A stretch of 15,367 nt of DNA from assembly GCA_016293925.1 (NCBI GenBank), contig JAEDCX010000063.1, positions 1-15,367 of the forward strand, written 5' to 3'. The stretch comes from Lachnospiraceae bacterium. Lineage in GTDB: Bacteria; Bacillota; Clostridia; Lachnospirales; Lachnospiraceae. A program made the translations under genes and the position numbers. Under the pieces are notes generated by a model. That model worked only from the letters and a program-made list of their open reading frames with translations. It ran no database searches and was not told the DNA's origin. Below are positions 1-7,646 of the stretch, one piece after another. Within the stretch, counting starts at the first letter, position 1. Every line of letters begins with the position of its first letter.

Positions 1-54
<54 letters not shown>

Positions 55-92
55 AGCTTCCGTAGGGAACCGAAACTCCCTGCGACGTCTGT

Positions 93-121
93 ATTTTATA
101 TGACAACGGAGAGAATGTCAA
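93..121 (-). promoter_or_regulatory. Sigma-70-type promoter of the tRNA-Phe transcript
   Basis: On the minus strand a perfect -35 TTGACA (positions 121-116) is followed after exactly 17 bases by a near-consensus -10 TAAAAT (98-93). Transcription would start near 86, leaving a leader of about 30 bases before the mature tRNA end. Such strong hexamers are typical of stable-RNA promoters. The assignment rests on sequence match only. Confidence 0.8.
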
Positions 122-173
122 GGTATTCTTACGAAAAACGTTTCTCCATATGGTAAAACGAAAGGAAAATGTC

Positions 174-179
174 TATAAT
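174..179 (+). promoter_or_regulatory. Possible -10 box of the phosphodiesterase gene
   Basis: A perfect TATAAT stands about 37 bases before the preferred start codon. No good -35 hexamer lies 16-18 bases upstream (the region reads TGGTAA). A TG two bases before the hexamer may help, although the spacing is not the classical extended -10. If this box is used, the transcript starts near 186, which excludes the far-upstream ATG at 150 as the true start. Confidence 0.4.
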
Positions 180-215
180 GAGAGAAGGAAATACGGGAAT
201 GAAACAGAGGGTATC

Positions 216-2099
216 ATGATGGCTTGGAAGAGGAAGGGCAAAAAGCATCTGCGTGGTTTCAGACTGATCACATATAACATAAAGGCAATTATCGGATTCG
301 AGATATTGTACAAGCTGTTGTTTGCACTGATTTCGGTGCCTTTTATCGTAATGCTCATCAATGCAAGTATTCGTCTGACCGGTTTCCGGTATCTGACGAA
401 TCAGAATCTGTTTGCGTACCTTCGGAAGCCGCAGACCATTGTCATGCTGATTCTGATCCTGTTGTTTGCAATGCTGTATATTTTCTTTGAGATGACGGCT
501 CTGACCGGATGCTTCCACGCATCCTATCAGAAGAAAAAGATCACTGCAACGGATATGTTCCGTATGGTGGTGGCCGGTTTCCGCCACGTATTTCGTCCGA
601 ATAATATATCGGCTCTGCTGTGGCTTATGATGATTCTGCCGTTTTTTACCATGATATATGTGATTGCACTGGGGTTTCTCACCCATATTCCTAATTTTGT
701 CAAGACAGAATTGAAACGGATTGTTCCGATTCTGATCGCAGCGGGTGTACTGGTTGTTGTGTTGGCAATGCTGGCAATGCGGTATCTGTACTGTATTCAG
801 GAACTGGTTGTGGAGAACAGAGGACTGCGGAAGGGTCGGAAGCATATCCGGGATATGATGCGCGGCAAGTATTGGAGAACCGGTGCGGGACTACTCGGAT
901 GGAATCTCTTGTGTGCAGGGTCGGTGGTACTGATTTATCAGGTGATTCTGTTGATGATTGTGGGCATTACGAAGGGACTAAGGATGTCAACCATTCTTCC
1001 GGTTGTTACATTGAAGGGTGCCACGAATCTGCGTAATGTGATGCTGATGATCTATTTCCTGTCTTTCGGAATCATCAATACGATGTTTATCATGGATTCG
1101 TATCTGCGCCGGAAAGAGTCTATGGAAGAGGAGATTGATGACTATGAGTACCCGAAACAGGTGGGGCGTCATCCGAGACGACTGCACGCCATTATGTGGT
1201 ATATTATCATTCTGCTTGTCATGAATTCGATCTCCACCATGTCACTGAATTCCAAGAAGCTGGAACTTCAGGCCCAGTTGTTTCAGAAGCCGGTGATTAT
1301 GGCCCATCGCGGCGCGTCTGTCAAGTGCCCCGAGAACACTCTGTCTGCATTCCGGCAGGCAATTGACGACAAAGCGGACTGGATTGAACTGGACGTGCAG
1401 ATGACCGGAGACGGGGTGGTAATCTGTACCCACGATCCGAATCTGCGCCGGGTGACCGGGGAGAACCGTAAGGTCTCATCCATGACCTATGAGGAGATAC
1501 AGAAGCTGGATGCAGGTGCTTTTTTCTCGGAGGAATATACCGGGGAGAAGATTCCCACACTGGAAGAGGTGATGGAGCTTGCGGCCGGTAAGATAAAGCT
1601 GAACATCGAGATGAAGCCCACGGGTGATGAGGTCGGTTTCGAGGAAGAAGTCATCCGGATCATTTATCAATATGCCATGGAATACGACTGCATGATCTGT
1701 TCCATGAACTACGACACGTTGCGAAGAGTCAAGGAGCTGGCGCCGAATATTACCACAACCTATGTGCTCAGTATGATGTATTCCACGGTGTGGGATCTGG
1801 AGGCAGTGGATGCATACAGTATCCACTATATGATGATTACCCCGAATCTGGTCTATCAGATTAAGAGTGCGGGCAAGGACATCTATGCATGGACAGTCAA
1901 TGACGAAAAGAGTATGGAGCTGATGCTGGAGAGGGGTGTGGATGGCCTGATTACCGATGATTCCCTTCTGGCAACGAAGGTGGTGCTGGCCCGGTATGCA
2001 CCCGGCACCATTGTGGATATGGTGGAGGAAGCAATCGATGTGACAGGTCCGGTGGCAGAAGCGTCGGGTAAGGACGTTCAGGAAGATGGAGAGGAGTAG
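216..2099 (+). CDS. Membrane-anchored glycerophosphodiester phosphodiesterase (GDPD)
   Basis: Predicted to hydrolyse glycerophosphodiesters, or polymers such as teichoic-acid glycerophosphate, to glycerol-3-phosphate and an alcohol at the membrane. The N-terminal 340 residues or so hold about seven hydrophobic segments and resemble the GPDPase_memb family. The C-terminal domain is a GDPD barrel: the catalytic HRG is at residues 364-366, the EN of PENTL at 373-374, the metal ligands of IELDV are Glu391 and Asp393, and the second catalytic His is 406 (THDP). NIEMKP and a C-terminal YAWTVND follow. The frame is open from an ATG at 150, but AGAGGG at 206-211 favours the ATG at 216 or 219, and the 22 extra residues are polar and unlike the family. 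The AraC-type gene begins 3 bases after the stop. The sequence does not reveal the natural substrate. Confidence 0.9.
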   Translation: MMAWKRKGKKHLRGFRLITYNIKAIIGFEILYKLLFALISVPFIVMLINASIRLTGFRYLTNQNLFAYLRKPQTIVMLILILLFAMLYIFFEMTALTGCFHASYQKKKITATDMFRMVVAGFRHVFRPNNISALLWLMMILPFFTMIYVIALGFLTHIPNFVKTELKRIVPILIAAGVLVVVLAMLAMRYLYCIQELVVENRGLRKGRKHIRDMMRGKYWRTGAGLLGWNLLCAGSVVLIYQVILLMIVGITKGLRMSTILPVVTLKGATNLRNVMLMIYFLSFGIINTMFIMDSYLRRKESMEEEIDDYEYPKQVGRHPRRLHAIMWYIIILLVMNSISTMSLNSKKLELQAQLFQKPVIMAHRGASVKCPENTLSAFRQAIDDKADWIELDVQMTGDGVVICTHDPNLRRVTGENRKVSSMTYEEIQKLDAGAFFSEEYTGEKIPTLEEVMELAAGKIKLNIEMKPTGDEVGFEEEVIRIIYQYAMEYDCMICSMNYDTLRRVKELAPNITTTYVLSMMYSTVWDLEAVDAYSIHYMMITPNLVYQIKSAGKDIYAWTVNDEKSMELMLERGVDGLITDDSLLATKVVLARYAPGTIVDMVEEAIDVTGPVAEASGKDVQEDGEE

Positions 2100-2102
2100 G
2101 GA

Positions 2103-2999
2103 ATGGAACAGGCATATGAATTGAAATTCTCAGAGGATCGGAACAGTGCCCTGTATGTCACCTGTTGCGGGTGTTCCAAGACAGAACCGCTGCACAGCTT
2201 CGGGCCGGCCATCAAGCCCCACTATCTGATCCATTATGTGATGGATGGGAAAGGTGTATTTACCATCGATGGACAGGAATACCCGCTTCGCGCAGGATAT
2301 GGATTCCTGATCGAACCGGACGAGATGACCTTCTATCAGGCCGACGAGGCGGAACCATGGACCTATGTATGGGTCGGATTCTCCGGCGCACAGGCACCGG
2401 GAATCGTGCAGAGCATGGGGCTTAATAAGAAATATCCGGTGTTCTGGTCGGATAAGGGGGACGAATTGTACCAATGCGTCCGTGACATGATGGAGCACAG
2501 TACCTACAGTGTGGAAAACGAATTGCGCAGAAACGGTGAACTGAGCATTTTCCTGTCACTGATTGCCGGAAATGTGTCGGTTCAGGAGAGCCATGACGGG
2601 AATAAAGCAAACACTTATGTGGAACGGGCCATTGAATTCGTATATAACAACTATTACAATCCGATCAGGGTCACCGATATGGCGGATTATGTCTGCGTGA
2701 ACAGGAGCTATCTGTATACGCTTTTCCGGTCCCAGATCGGGATGTCGCCGCAACAGTTTCTGACCATGTTCCGGGTGGCGAAAGCCGCACAGCTGCTGCA
2801 GATCACGGATCTGTCCATAGAAAGTGTGGCAATCTCCTGCGGATACAGCGATCCCATGGTTTTCTCCAAGATATTCCGCCAGACACGGGGAATGGCTCCT
2901 TCTGTGTACCGCAGACAGGTCAAACAGGGCGGGGTGAAAAACAGTAAGGATGATCTGCAGAAGATTGAGGAATTCCTGCGACAGGTACGACAACCGTAA
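2103..2999 (+). CDS. AraC-family transcriptional regulator
   Basis: A 298-residue regulator with the common AraC layout. Residues about 20-150 form a cupin-like sensor domain (YLIHYVMDGKGVFTIDG, then a GYGFLIEPDE turn). The last 110 residues or so hold two helix-turn-helix units, the first around VTDMADYVCVNRSYLYTLFR and the second around SIESVAISCGYSDPMVFSKIF, ending in the family signature with MAPSVYRRQ. This cupin type is common among regulators of galactoside and raffinose use (MsmR-like), and the next gene is galactokinase, so a sugar-responsive activator is likely. The ATG follows the upstream stop by 3 bases, and its ribosome site (GGAGAGGAG) lies inside the phosphodiesterase gene, so the two are probably co-transcribed and translationally coupled. 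The inducer is inferred from context only. Confidence 0.9.
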   Translation: MEQAYELKFSEDRNSALYVTCCGCSKTEPLHSFGPAIKPHYLIHYVMDGKGVFTIDGQEYPLRAGYGFLIEPDEMTFYQADEAEPWTYVWVGFSGAQAPGIVQSMGLNKKYPVFWSDKGDELYQCVRDMMEHSTYSVENELRRNGELSIFLSLIAGNVSVQESHDGNKANTYVERAIEFVYNNYYNPIRVTDMADYVCVNRSYLYTLFRSQIGMSPQQFLTMFRVAKAAQLLQITDLSIESVAISCGYSDPMVFSKIFRQTRGMAPSVYRRQVKQGGVKNSKDDLQKIEEFLRQVRQP

Positions 3000-3082
3000 A
3001 TCTAACATTTTGACAGGTTAAAATAACAAAAATCCTAACAGAATCAGGCATATTTCATTTATATTGAGAGAAAAGAGAAGCA

Positions 3083-3122
3083 TCCGTCACGGAGGATTGT
3101 CCGGCGGAGGATGGATGACGGA
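3083..3122 (+). repeat. Inverted and direct repeats in the galK leader
   Basis: Just before galK, the arms TCCGTCA (3083-3089) and TGACGGA (3116-3122) form a 7-bp inverted repeat. Between them CGGAGGAT occurs twice, at 3090-3097 and 3105-3112, 15 bases apart. Each copy carries a Shine-Dalgarno-like GGAGG. The element could be an RNA hairpin or a protein site controlling galK, or chance. No T-tract follows, so it is not a terminator. Confidence 0.3.
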
Positions 3123-3136
3123 AGGTGAGGTTACTT

Positions 3137-4321
3137 ATGGCAGATATGCGTGAAACAGTATTGCAGGAGTTTGGTAAGGTATTCGGCAGCACGGAGGGGG
3201 CCAGGGTCTATTTCGCTCCGGGACGTGTGAACATGATCGGTGAGCATACGGATTACAACGGAGGACATGTTTTTCCATGTGCACTGACCATCGGTACCTA
3301 CGGGGTTGCCAGGATCAGAAAAGATAACAGACTGCGTTTCTATTCCATGAATTTCGAGAAGCTCGGCATTGTGGAATCCTCGCTGGAGGATCTGAAACCC
3401 TACCCGGAGGCAGACTGGACCAATTATCCGAAGGGAGTCATGTGGGCGTTTGGAGAGCGTGGTATGAAGATGACCTGCGGCATGGAGCTACTGTTGTTCG
3501 GTACGATTCCCAACGGTTCCGGGTTGTCTTCGTCCGCATCCGTTGAGGTGCTGACCGGCGCGATCCTGCGGGATTGCTTCGGCTTCGACGTGACCAATCA
3601 GGATCTTGCGCTGATCGGTCAGTTCTCCGAGAACCGGTTCAATGGAGTGAACTGCGGGATTATGGATCAGTTTGCCATTGCCATGGGCAGAGAGGGAAAT
3701 GCGATTTTCCTGGATACGGCAGATCTGTCCTATGAGTACGCGCCCATCCGGCTGGAGGATGCGAAGATCGTGATCGCCTGCTCCAATAAGAAAAGAGGAC
3801 TGGGCGATTCCAAATACAATGAGCGCAGGAGCGAATGTGAGACAGCCCTTGCCGAACTGCAGAAGGTTGTTGATATCAGGTCGCTGGGAGAATTGGACGA
3901 GGAAGCGTTTGAGCGGTACCAATCGGCGATTCAGGATCCGGTACGCAGAAAGCGAGCCAGACATGCCGTGTATGAGAACCAGCGGACCATGAAAGCAGTG
4001 CAGGCATTAAAAGAGAATGATGTGGAACAATTCGGTCGGTTGATGAATGCTTCCCATGTGTCTCTGCGGGATGATTATGAGGTGACCGGTATCGAACTGG
4101 ATACACTGGTGGAGGAAGCATGGAAACAGCCGGGAGTGATCGGCTCCCGTATGACGGGAGCGGGCTTTGGCGGTTGTACCGTCAGCATTGTGAAGACGGA
4201 GCATATCGATGCTTTTATCCGGAATGTGGGAGAAGCCTATCTTGCGAAAATCGGGTATGCCGCTGACTTCTATGTCGTTACGATCGGCGGCGGTCCCTGT
4301 ATTCTGCAGGAAACAATCTGA
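3137..4321 (+). CDS. galK: Galactokinase
   Basis: Phosphorylates alpha-D-galactose to galactose-1-phosphate with ATP, the entry step of the Leloir pathway in the cytoplasm. All GHMP-kinase motifs are present: the galactokinase signature GRVNMIGEHTDYNGG with sugar-binding Arg30, Glu36, His37 and Asp39; the ATP loop GLSSSAS at residues 129-135; the catalytic base Asp177 in GIMDQF; and the C-terminal glycine motif around GSRMTGAGFGG (336-346). The length is 394 residues, normal for the family. A GTG at 3125 is in frame, but GGTGAGG at 3124-3130 is a well-placed ribosome site for the ATG at 3137, so that start was chosen. The galT and galE partners are not in the window. The AraC-type gene upstream is the likely regulator. 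Confidence 0.96.
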   Translation: MADMRETVLQEFGKVFGSTEGARVYFAPGRVNMIGEHTDYNGGHVFPCALTIGTYGVARIRKDNRLRFYSMNFEKLGIVESSLEDLKPYPEADWTNYPKGVMWAFGERGMKMTCGMELLLFGTIPNGSGLSSSASVEVLTGAILRDCFGFDVTNQDLALIGQFSENRFNGVNCGIMDQFAIAMGREGNAIFLDTADLSYEYAPIRLEDAKIVIACSNKKRGLGDSKYNERRSECETALAELQKVVDIRSLGELDEEAFERYQSAIQDPVRRKRARHAVYENQRTMKAVQALKENDVEQFGRLMNASHVSLRDDYEVTGIELDTLVEEAWKQPGVIGSRMTGAGFGGCTVSIVKTEHIDAFIRNVGEAYLAKIGYAADFYVVTIGGGPCILQETI

Positions 4322-4382
4322 TACACTCAGCAGACCCGTGAGAGGCAGAACGGATGCGGATGCAAACAGGAGGAGTTTATAT

Positions 4383-4565
4383 ATGGCGAATGGATACAGT
4401 TGTGATTCCTGCCGGAATTATGTATATGATGAGGAATATGATGAGTATGAATGCATGGTCGACATGGACGAGGATGATTATGCGAGACTCCTGAACAGTT
4501 CCCGCAGGGAATGTCCCTATTATGACGGGGATGACGAATATAAGGTCGTAAGACATCAGATGTAG
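4383..4565 (+). CDS. Small four-cysteine acidic protein, DUF6472 family
   Basis: A 60-residue acidic protein whose four cysteines are at positions 7, 10, 24 and 44 (CxxC at the start, then single Cys). This could hold a zinc or an iron-sulfur centre. The pattern with YVYDEEYDEYEC and ECPYY matches what I recall of DUF6472, a family of unknown function common in Clostridia. The start is well supported: AGGAGGAG at 4368-4375 lies 7 bases before the ATG. The same frame is open upstream into the end of galK, but that extension is the shadow of another gene. It lies 61 bases behind galK and directly before a hairpin, so it is probably the last gene of the galK transcript. Function unknown. Confidence 0.85.
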   Translation: MANGYSCDSCRNYVYDEEYDEYECMVDMDEDDYARLLNSSRRECPYYDGDDEYKVVRHQM

Positions 4566-4570
4566 ATTAT

Positions 4571-4600
4571 AAGGGCGGTGTTCATCGGAACATCGCCCTT
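4571..4600 (+). terminator. Hairpin terminator after galK-DUF6472, possibly bidirectional
   Basis: A 13-bp stem (AAGGGCGGTGTTC, 4571-4583, with GAACATCGCCCTT, 4588-4600; one G-T pair) closes the 4-base loop ATCG. It stands 5 bases after the stop of the small cysteine gene. The following bases are only partly T-rich, so it is not a textbook intrinsic terminator. It also lies downstream of the minus-strand LacI-type gene and may separate the two converging transcripts. Confidence 0.65.
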
Positions 4601-4625
4601 GCCTGTCTGTCATAGCATGATTATC

Positions 4626-4668
4626 TGTCACAGAATTCGGAATTGCAGGGTATCCTGCGTGTCACAGA
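4626..4668. repeat. 9-bp direct repeats flanking a small hairpin
   Basis: TGTCACAGA occurs at 4626-4634 and again at 4660-4668. Between them GCAGG (4645-4649) and CCTGC (4654-4658) can form a short hairpin with a GTAT loop. The element sits between the two converging transcription units, just past the end of the LacI-type gene. It is too short for a known mobile element. It could be part of the minus-strand 3' end or chance. Confidence 0.3.
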
Positions 4669-4683
4669 GGTGCTACTGAAGCA

Positions 4684-5649
4684 TTAAATCGTTTTGCGGA
4701 TCGGCACTCTGCTACCCTCCGGCAGGGTAAGATACTGAATCATGGTTTCGGCAGCCAGTGAGCCCAATTGTTTCAGGTCGATGGAGGCGGTGAGCAGATC
4801 CGGAGACAGATATTCGGCCAGCTCGGTTCCGCCAAAACCGGATGTGCGGATCGGTCGGGCAGCAGGGTGCTCGGACAGATATTTTCTTGCCCCTGCGGCA
4901 AGGACATCGGTTCCGCATACGACTGCATCGATTCCGCTGCACTGCGTAAGTAGACGCTGCATCGCGGTGTAGCCGTTTGCAATGGTGGATTCACAGAGCG
5001 CGATCAGGGAGGTATCGAGGGGAACTCCCCGGCCCTGAAGCGCTGACTTATAGCCGTCAAACCGGTCGGCACCCCGACATTTGTTCTGCGGCGGAAGACC
5101 GATAAAGGCCAGCTTGCATGCACCGCGCAGGATCAACTGTTCCGTCAGATGATGGATGGAGCTGCTGTAATCCGGCACCACCGATGCAAAGCATTCGGTC
5201 TCTGCACCCAGCGTCAGAACCGGCAGATCCACCTCTTTGATTTGTTTGACACATGCTTCCGATAACCGGTCACAGATCACCACAATACCGTCGGCACAGC
5301 GGGTCTTGGCATTTGCAGCGGCATGAATCAATGCGTCGGTTTCACCCTCCGTACAATGATACAGGAGATCATATCCGTTTTGGGAGAAAACAGAATTCAG
5401 TCCGCACAACAGATACCCCATATACTGTGCCAGGGAAGTATCGGTGACGGTATGATGAAAGATCACACTGATCAGTCTGGTCTTTTTCGTACGCAGAATC
5501 TGCGCCTGCAGGGAGGGCTTGTAGCCGGTCTCCTCAATGACCCGGCGGATGGCTTCTTTTTTGTCATCACTAAGATAACCGTTATTCAGATAACGGGAAA
5601 CGGCAGCGGGGGAAACCCCTGCCATTTTGGCGATTTCACTGATTGTCAT
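4684..5649 (-). CDS. LacI-family transcriptional regulator with ScrR-like DNA-binding end
   Basis: A 321-residue repressor. Residues 1-24 form the LacI helix-turn-helix (TISEIAKMAGVSPAAVSRYL), and the hinge (about 44-58, YKPSLQAQILRTKKT) has the QAQ-LRTK pattern I associate with ScrR-type sucrose regulators. From residue 60 a periplasmic-binding-protein-like domain follows, with the typical GIDAVVCGTDVLAAGA segment and a late SIDLKQLG. The effector is probably a sugar or sugar phosphate, but the binding domain drifts from ScrR and no sugar genes are adjacent, so no symbol is given. The ATG has GAGG at 5662-5659 as its ribosome site. The promoter overlaps a LacI-type palindrome at 5748-5761, which suggests autoregulation. 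Confidence 0.92.
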   Translation of the reverse strand: MTISEIAKMAGVSPAAVSRYLNNGYLSDDKKEAIRRVIEETGYKPSLQAQILRTKKTRLISVIFHHTVTDTSLAQYMGYLLCGLNSVFSQNGYDLLYHCTEGETDALIHAAANAKTRCADGIVVICDRLSEACVKQIKEVDLPVLTLGAETECFASVVPDYSSSIHHLTEQLILRGACKLAFIGLPPQNKCRGADRFDGYKSALQGRGVPLDTSLIALCESTIANGYTAMQRLLTQCSGIDAVVCGTDVLAAGARKYLSEHPAARPIRTSGFGGTELAEYLSPDLLTASIDLKQLGSLAAETMIQYLTLPEGSRVPIRKTI

Positions 5650-5683
5650 ATAGGTAACCTCGATGGAAGCAGTCTTATGTGAA

Positions 5684-5706
5684 TCCCATGGGAAATCTAT
5701 GGGAAA
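5684..5706. repeat. Palindrome and 8-bp direct repeats in the LacI-gene leader
   Basis: The perfect palindrome TCCCATGGGA (5684-5693) overlaps ATGGGAAA at 5688-5695, which is repeated at 5699-5706, a spacing of 11 bases or about one DNA helix turn. It lies between the minus-strand promoter and the LacI start codon. It could be a second regulator site or a leader RNA structure. Chance cannot be excluded. Confidence 0.3.
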
Positions 5707-5719
5707 GCCCGTAAATTCA

Positions 5720-5748
5720 TTGACTTTACAGATGGTTTCAAGTAGTAT
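5720..5748 (+). promoter_or_regulatory. Promoter for the radical SAM-nth-exonuclease operon
   Basis: TTGACT (5720-5725) and TAGTAT (5743-5748) are 17 bases apart, a good sigma-70-type match. Transcription would start near 5755 and give a leader of about 60 bases before the radical SAM start codon. The -10 box runs directly into the palindrome at 5748-5761, so a bound repressor would block this promoter. Confidence 0.65.
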
Positions 5749-5761
5749 GAAAACGATTACA
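5748..5761. promoter_or_regulatory. LacI-family operator or CcpA cre-like site
   Basis: TGAAAACGATTACA is an imperfect palindrome around a central CG, the hallmark of LacI-family operators. It also fits the relaxed catabolite-response consensus TGNAARCGNWWWCA at every position. It covers the predicted start points of both the plus promoter (5720-5748) and the minus promoter (5767-5794). Binding by the adjacent LacI-type protein, by CcpA, or by both is possible. Sequence alone does not decide between them. Confidence 0.65.
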
Positions 5762-5766
5762 GCAAT

Positions 5767-5794
5767 ATTATAGCATGCTTTGTTTGGTTTTCAA
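5767..5794 (-). promoter_or_regulatory. Promoter of the LacI-family gene
   Basis: On the minus strand TTGAAA (5794-5789) and a perfect TATAAT (5772-5767) are 16 bases apart. The start point would be near 5760, inside the palindrome at 5748-5761. The leader to the LacI start codon is about 110 bases. Confidence 0.7.
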
Positions 5795-5816
5795 GCATGG
5801 ATGAAAGAGAGAACCG

Positions 5817-7607
5817 ATGCGTTTTGAACTGGTAGCGTTAAATGCAAAGTACATACATTCCAATCCTGCGATTCATTCCCTGCGATCCTATGCCCTGCAT
5901 AAGCATCCGGAGTATGAAGAGAATGTGATTCTGTCGGAGTATACCATCAACAACCGGGAGGAAGAGATTCTCTCCGGACTCTATCAGAGTCATGCGGATG
6001 TGATCGGGTTCTCGGTGTATATCTGGAACTGGAAGATGCTGCGCAGCTTGCTCCCGGATCTGCACCGTATCCTGCCGGAAACGCAGATCTGGCTGGGCGG
6101 TCCCGAGGTGAGCTTCGATGCGTTGCAGATTCTGGAGGAGTTTCCGTTTCTGACGGGTATCATGATCGGAGAAGGTGAAGTTACCTTCACGGAAGTACTG
6201 GAATATTACATGAAGCGGGAACGAATTGATCAGGATGCCAGGACAGGAGCATCACCGGAGGACGATCTTCATTCGATTCCGGGATTAGCACTTCATGGCG
6301 GTTACACCGCCGTACGGGAACTGACCGATTTGAGTGAGGTTCCTTTTCTGTATGATGAACTGGACAGCTTTCGGAACAGAATTTTGTATTATGAGTCCCA
6401 GCGTGGCTGTCCGTACCGCTGCAGCTATTGCTTATCCTCCATCGACAAAAGAGTACGCTTCCGCGATCTGGAACTGGTATACCGGGAACTTGCTTTTTTC
6501 CTGGAAAACAGGGTTGCTCAGGTGAAATTCATTGACAGGACATTCAATTGCAGGGAAGAACATGCCCTGAGCATCTGGAAGTATATTCGTGAGCATGATA
6601 ACGGGGTAACCAATTTTCATTTTGAGGTGGCAGCGGAGGATATGACGGAGGCGGAACTGGAAGTGCTCTCCGGGATGCGCCCCGGTCTGGTACAACTGGA
6701 GATCGGTGTCCAGACCACCAATCCACAGACACTGCGGGAGATCCACAGAGGCATGAATCCGGACCGCCTGCGGGACATTTTGCGAAGATTACGCAGCCCT
6801 CATAACATTCACATTCATCTTGATCTGATTGCAGGCCTGCCCTGGGAGAATTATGAGAGCTTTACCCATTCCTTTGACGACGTATATCGGATGAAGCCGG
6901 AGCAGCTGCAGCTGGGTTTTCTCAAGGTGCTGAAAGGATCACAGATGCAGGAACGGGCGGAGGAATACGGTCTGGTCTATCACGAGAATCCACCCTATGA
7001 AGTGATTCGTACCAGATGGCTCAGCTATGACGACGTGATTGCGCTCAAAGAAGTGGAAGAGATGGTGGAGCTCTATTACAATTCCGGGCAATACCGTCAT
7101 ATTTTGCCGGTTCTGGTGGCTGACAGCGAGTCTCCTTTTGCTTTTTTCCGCGGGCTGGCCGAGTATTACCGGGAGCACGGCTATACGGTAAATGTACCCT
7201 CCCGCACGGTAAAATACCGGATACTGCTGGATTATGCAGTGTCGAGACATCCGGAGCAGGAAGAACTGTACCGGGAGCTTCTGGTGTTTGATCTGTATTT
7301 GCGGGAGAATCTGAAGTCCAGACCGGAATTCGCCGGGGACCAGTGGGAATACTACGACCGGATCAGCGCATTCTACAAGCAGGAGGAGCAGGAGCGCAGG
7401 TTTCTTCCCGACTATACGGAGTATCATGCCAGACAGCTGCAGAAGATGACGCATATGGAATATTTCCTGTATTCTGTCTGGGAAGCAGATGCGGATCAGG
7501 AGGATCGGAAGCCCGAACTGTGCGACAGGCCGTATCCGGTTCTGTTTGATTACAGGACGAGGGATCCGCTGACGCAGGACGCGAGATTTGTTGTGGTGCG
7601 GGATTGA
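5817..7607 (+). CDS. B12-binding-domain radical SAM protein (DUF4080 type)
   Basis: A 596-residue radical SAM enzyme. Residues about 1-135 form a cobalamin-binding-like Rossmann domain that begins with NAKYIHSN, a motif I recall from this subfamily, and contains IWLGGPEVSF and MIGEGE. It lacks the DxHxxG histidine of base-off cobalamin binders. The radical SAM core follows, with the 4Fe-4S ligands Cys198, Cys202 and Cys205 in CPYRCSYC and the later strands IDRTFN, FEVAAED and IGVQTTN. The last 200 residues or so match what I recall as DUF4080, often seen on such proteins. The reaction is unknown: relatives include methyltransferases and ring-modifying enzymes. A weak purine-rich ribosome site precedes the ATG. 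It is the first gene of a run with nth and an exonuclease, with a 39-base gap to nth. Confidence 0.88.
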   Translation: MRFELVALNAKYIHSNPAIHSLRSYALHKHPEYEENVILSEYTINNREEEILSGLYQSHADVIGFSVYIWNWKMLRSLLPDLHRILPETQIWLGGPEVSFDALQILEEFPFLTGIMIGEGEVTFTEVLEYYMKRERIDQDARTGASPEDDLHSIPGLALHGGYTAVRELTDLSEVPFLYDELDSFRNRILYYESQRGCPYRCSYCLSSIDKRVRFRDLELVYRELAFFLENRVAQVKFIDRTFNCREEHALSIWKYIREHDNGVTNFHFEVAAEDMTEAELEVLSGMRPGLVQLEIGVQTTNPQTLREIHRGMNPDRLRDILRRLRSPHNIHIHLDLIAGLPWENYESFTHSFDDVYRMKPEQLQLGFLKVLKGSQMQERAEEYGLVYHENPPYEVIRTRWLSYDDVIALKEVEEMVELYYNSGQYRHILPVLVADSESPFAFFRGLAEYYREHGYTVNVPSRTVKYRILLDYAVSRHPEQEELYRELLVFDLYLRENLKSRPEFAGDQWEYYDRISAFYKQEEQERRFLPDYTEYHARQLQKMTHMEYFLYSVWEADADQEDRKPELCDRPYPVLFDYRTRDPLTQDARFVVVRD

Positions 7608-7646
7608 CGGGATGGACATTACAGATAAACAATTCGGAGAGAGAAT

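Noticed and set aside
150..215. Upstream ATG at 150 for the phosphodiesterase
   Set aside because: No ribosome site precedes it, the extra residues are polar, and a TATAAT at 174-179 would place the transcript start after it.
129..845. A 238-residue minus-strand frame, rich in His, Gln and Cys
   Set aside because: It lies entirely antisense to the membrane part of the phosphodiesterase. Its composition is that of an antisense shadow of hydrophobic codons, and it has no domain.
4209..4382. N-terminal extension of the DUF6472 frame into galK
   Set aside because: It overlaps the end of galK and lacks a ribosome site, while AGGAGGAG stands just before the ATG at 4383.
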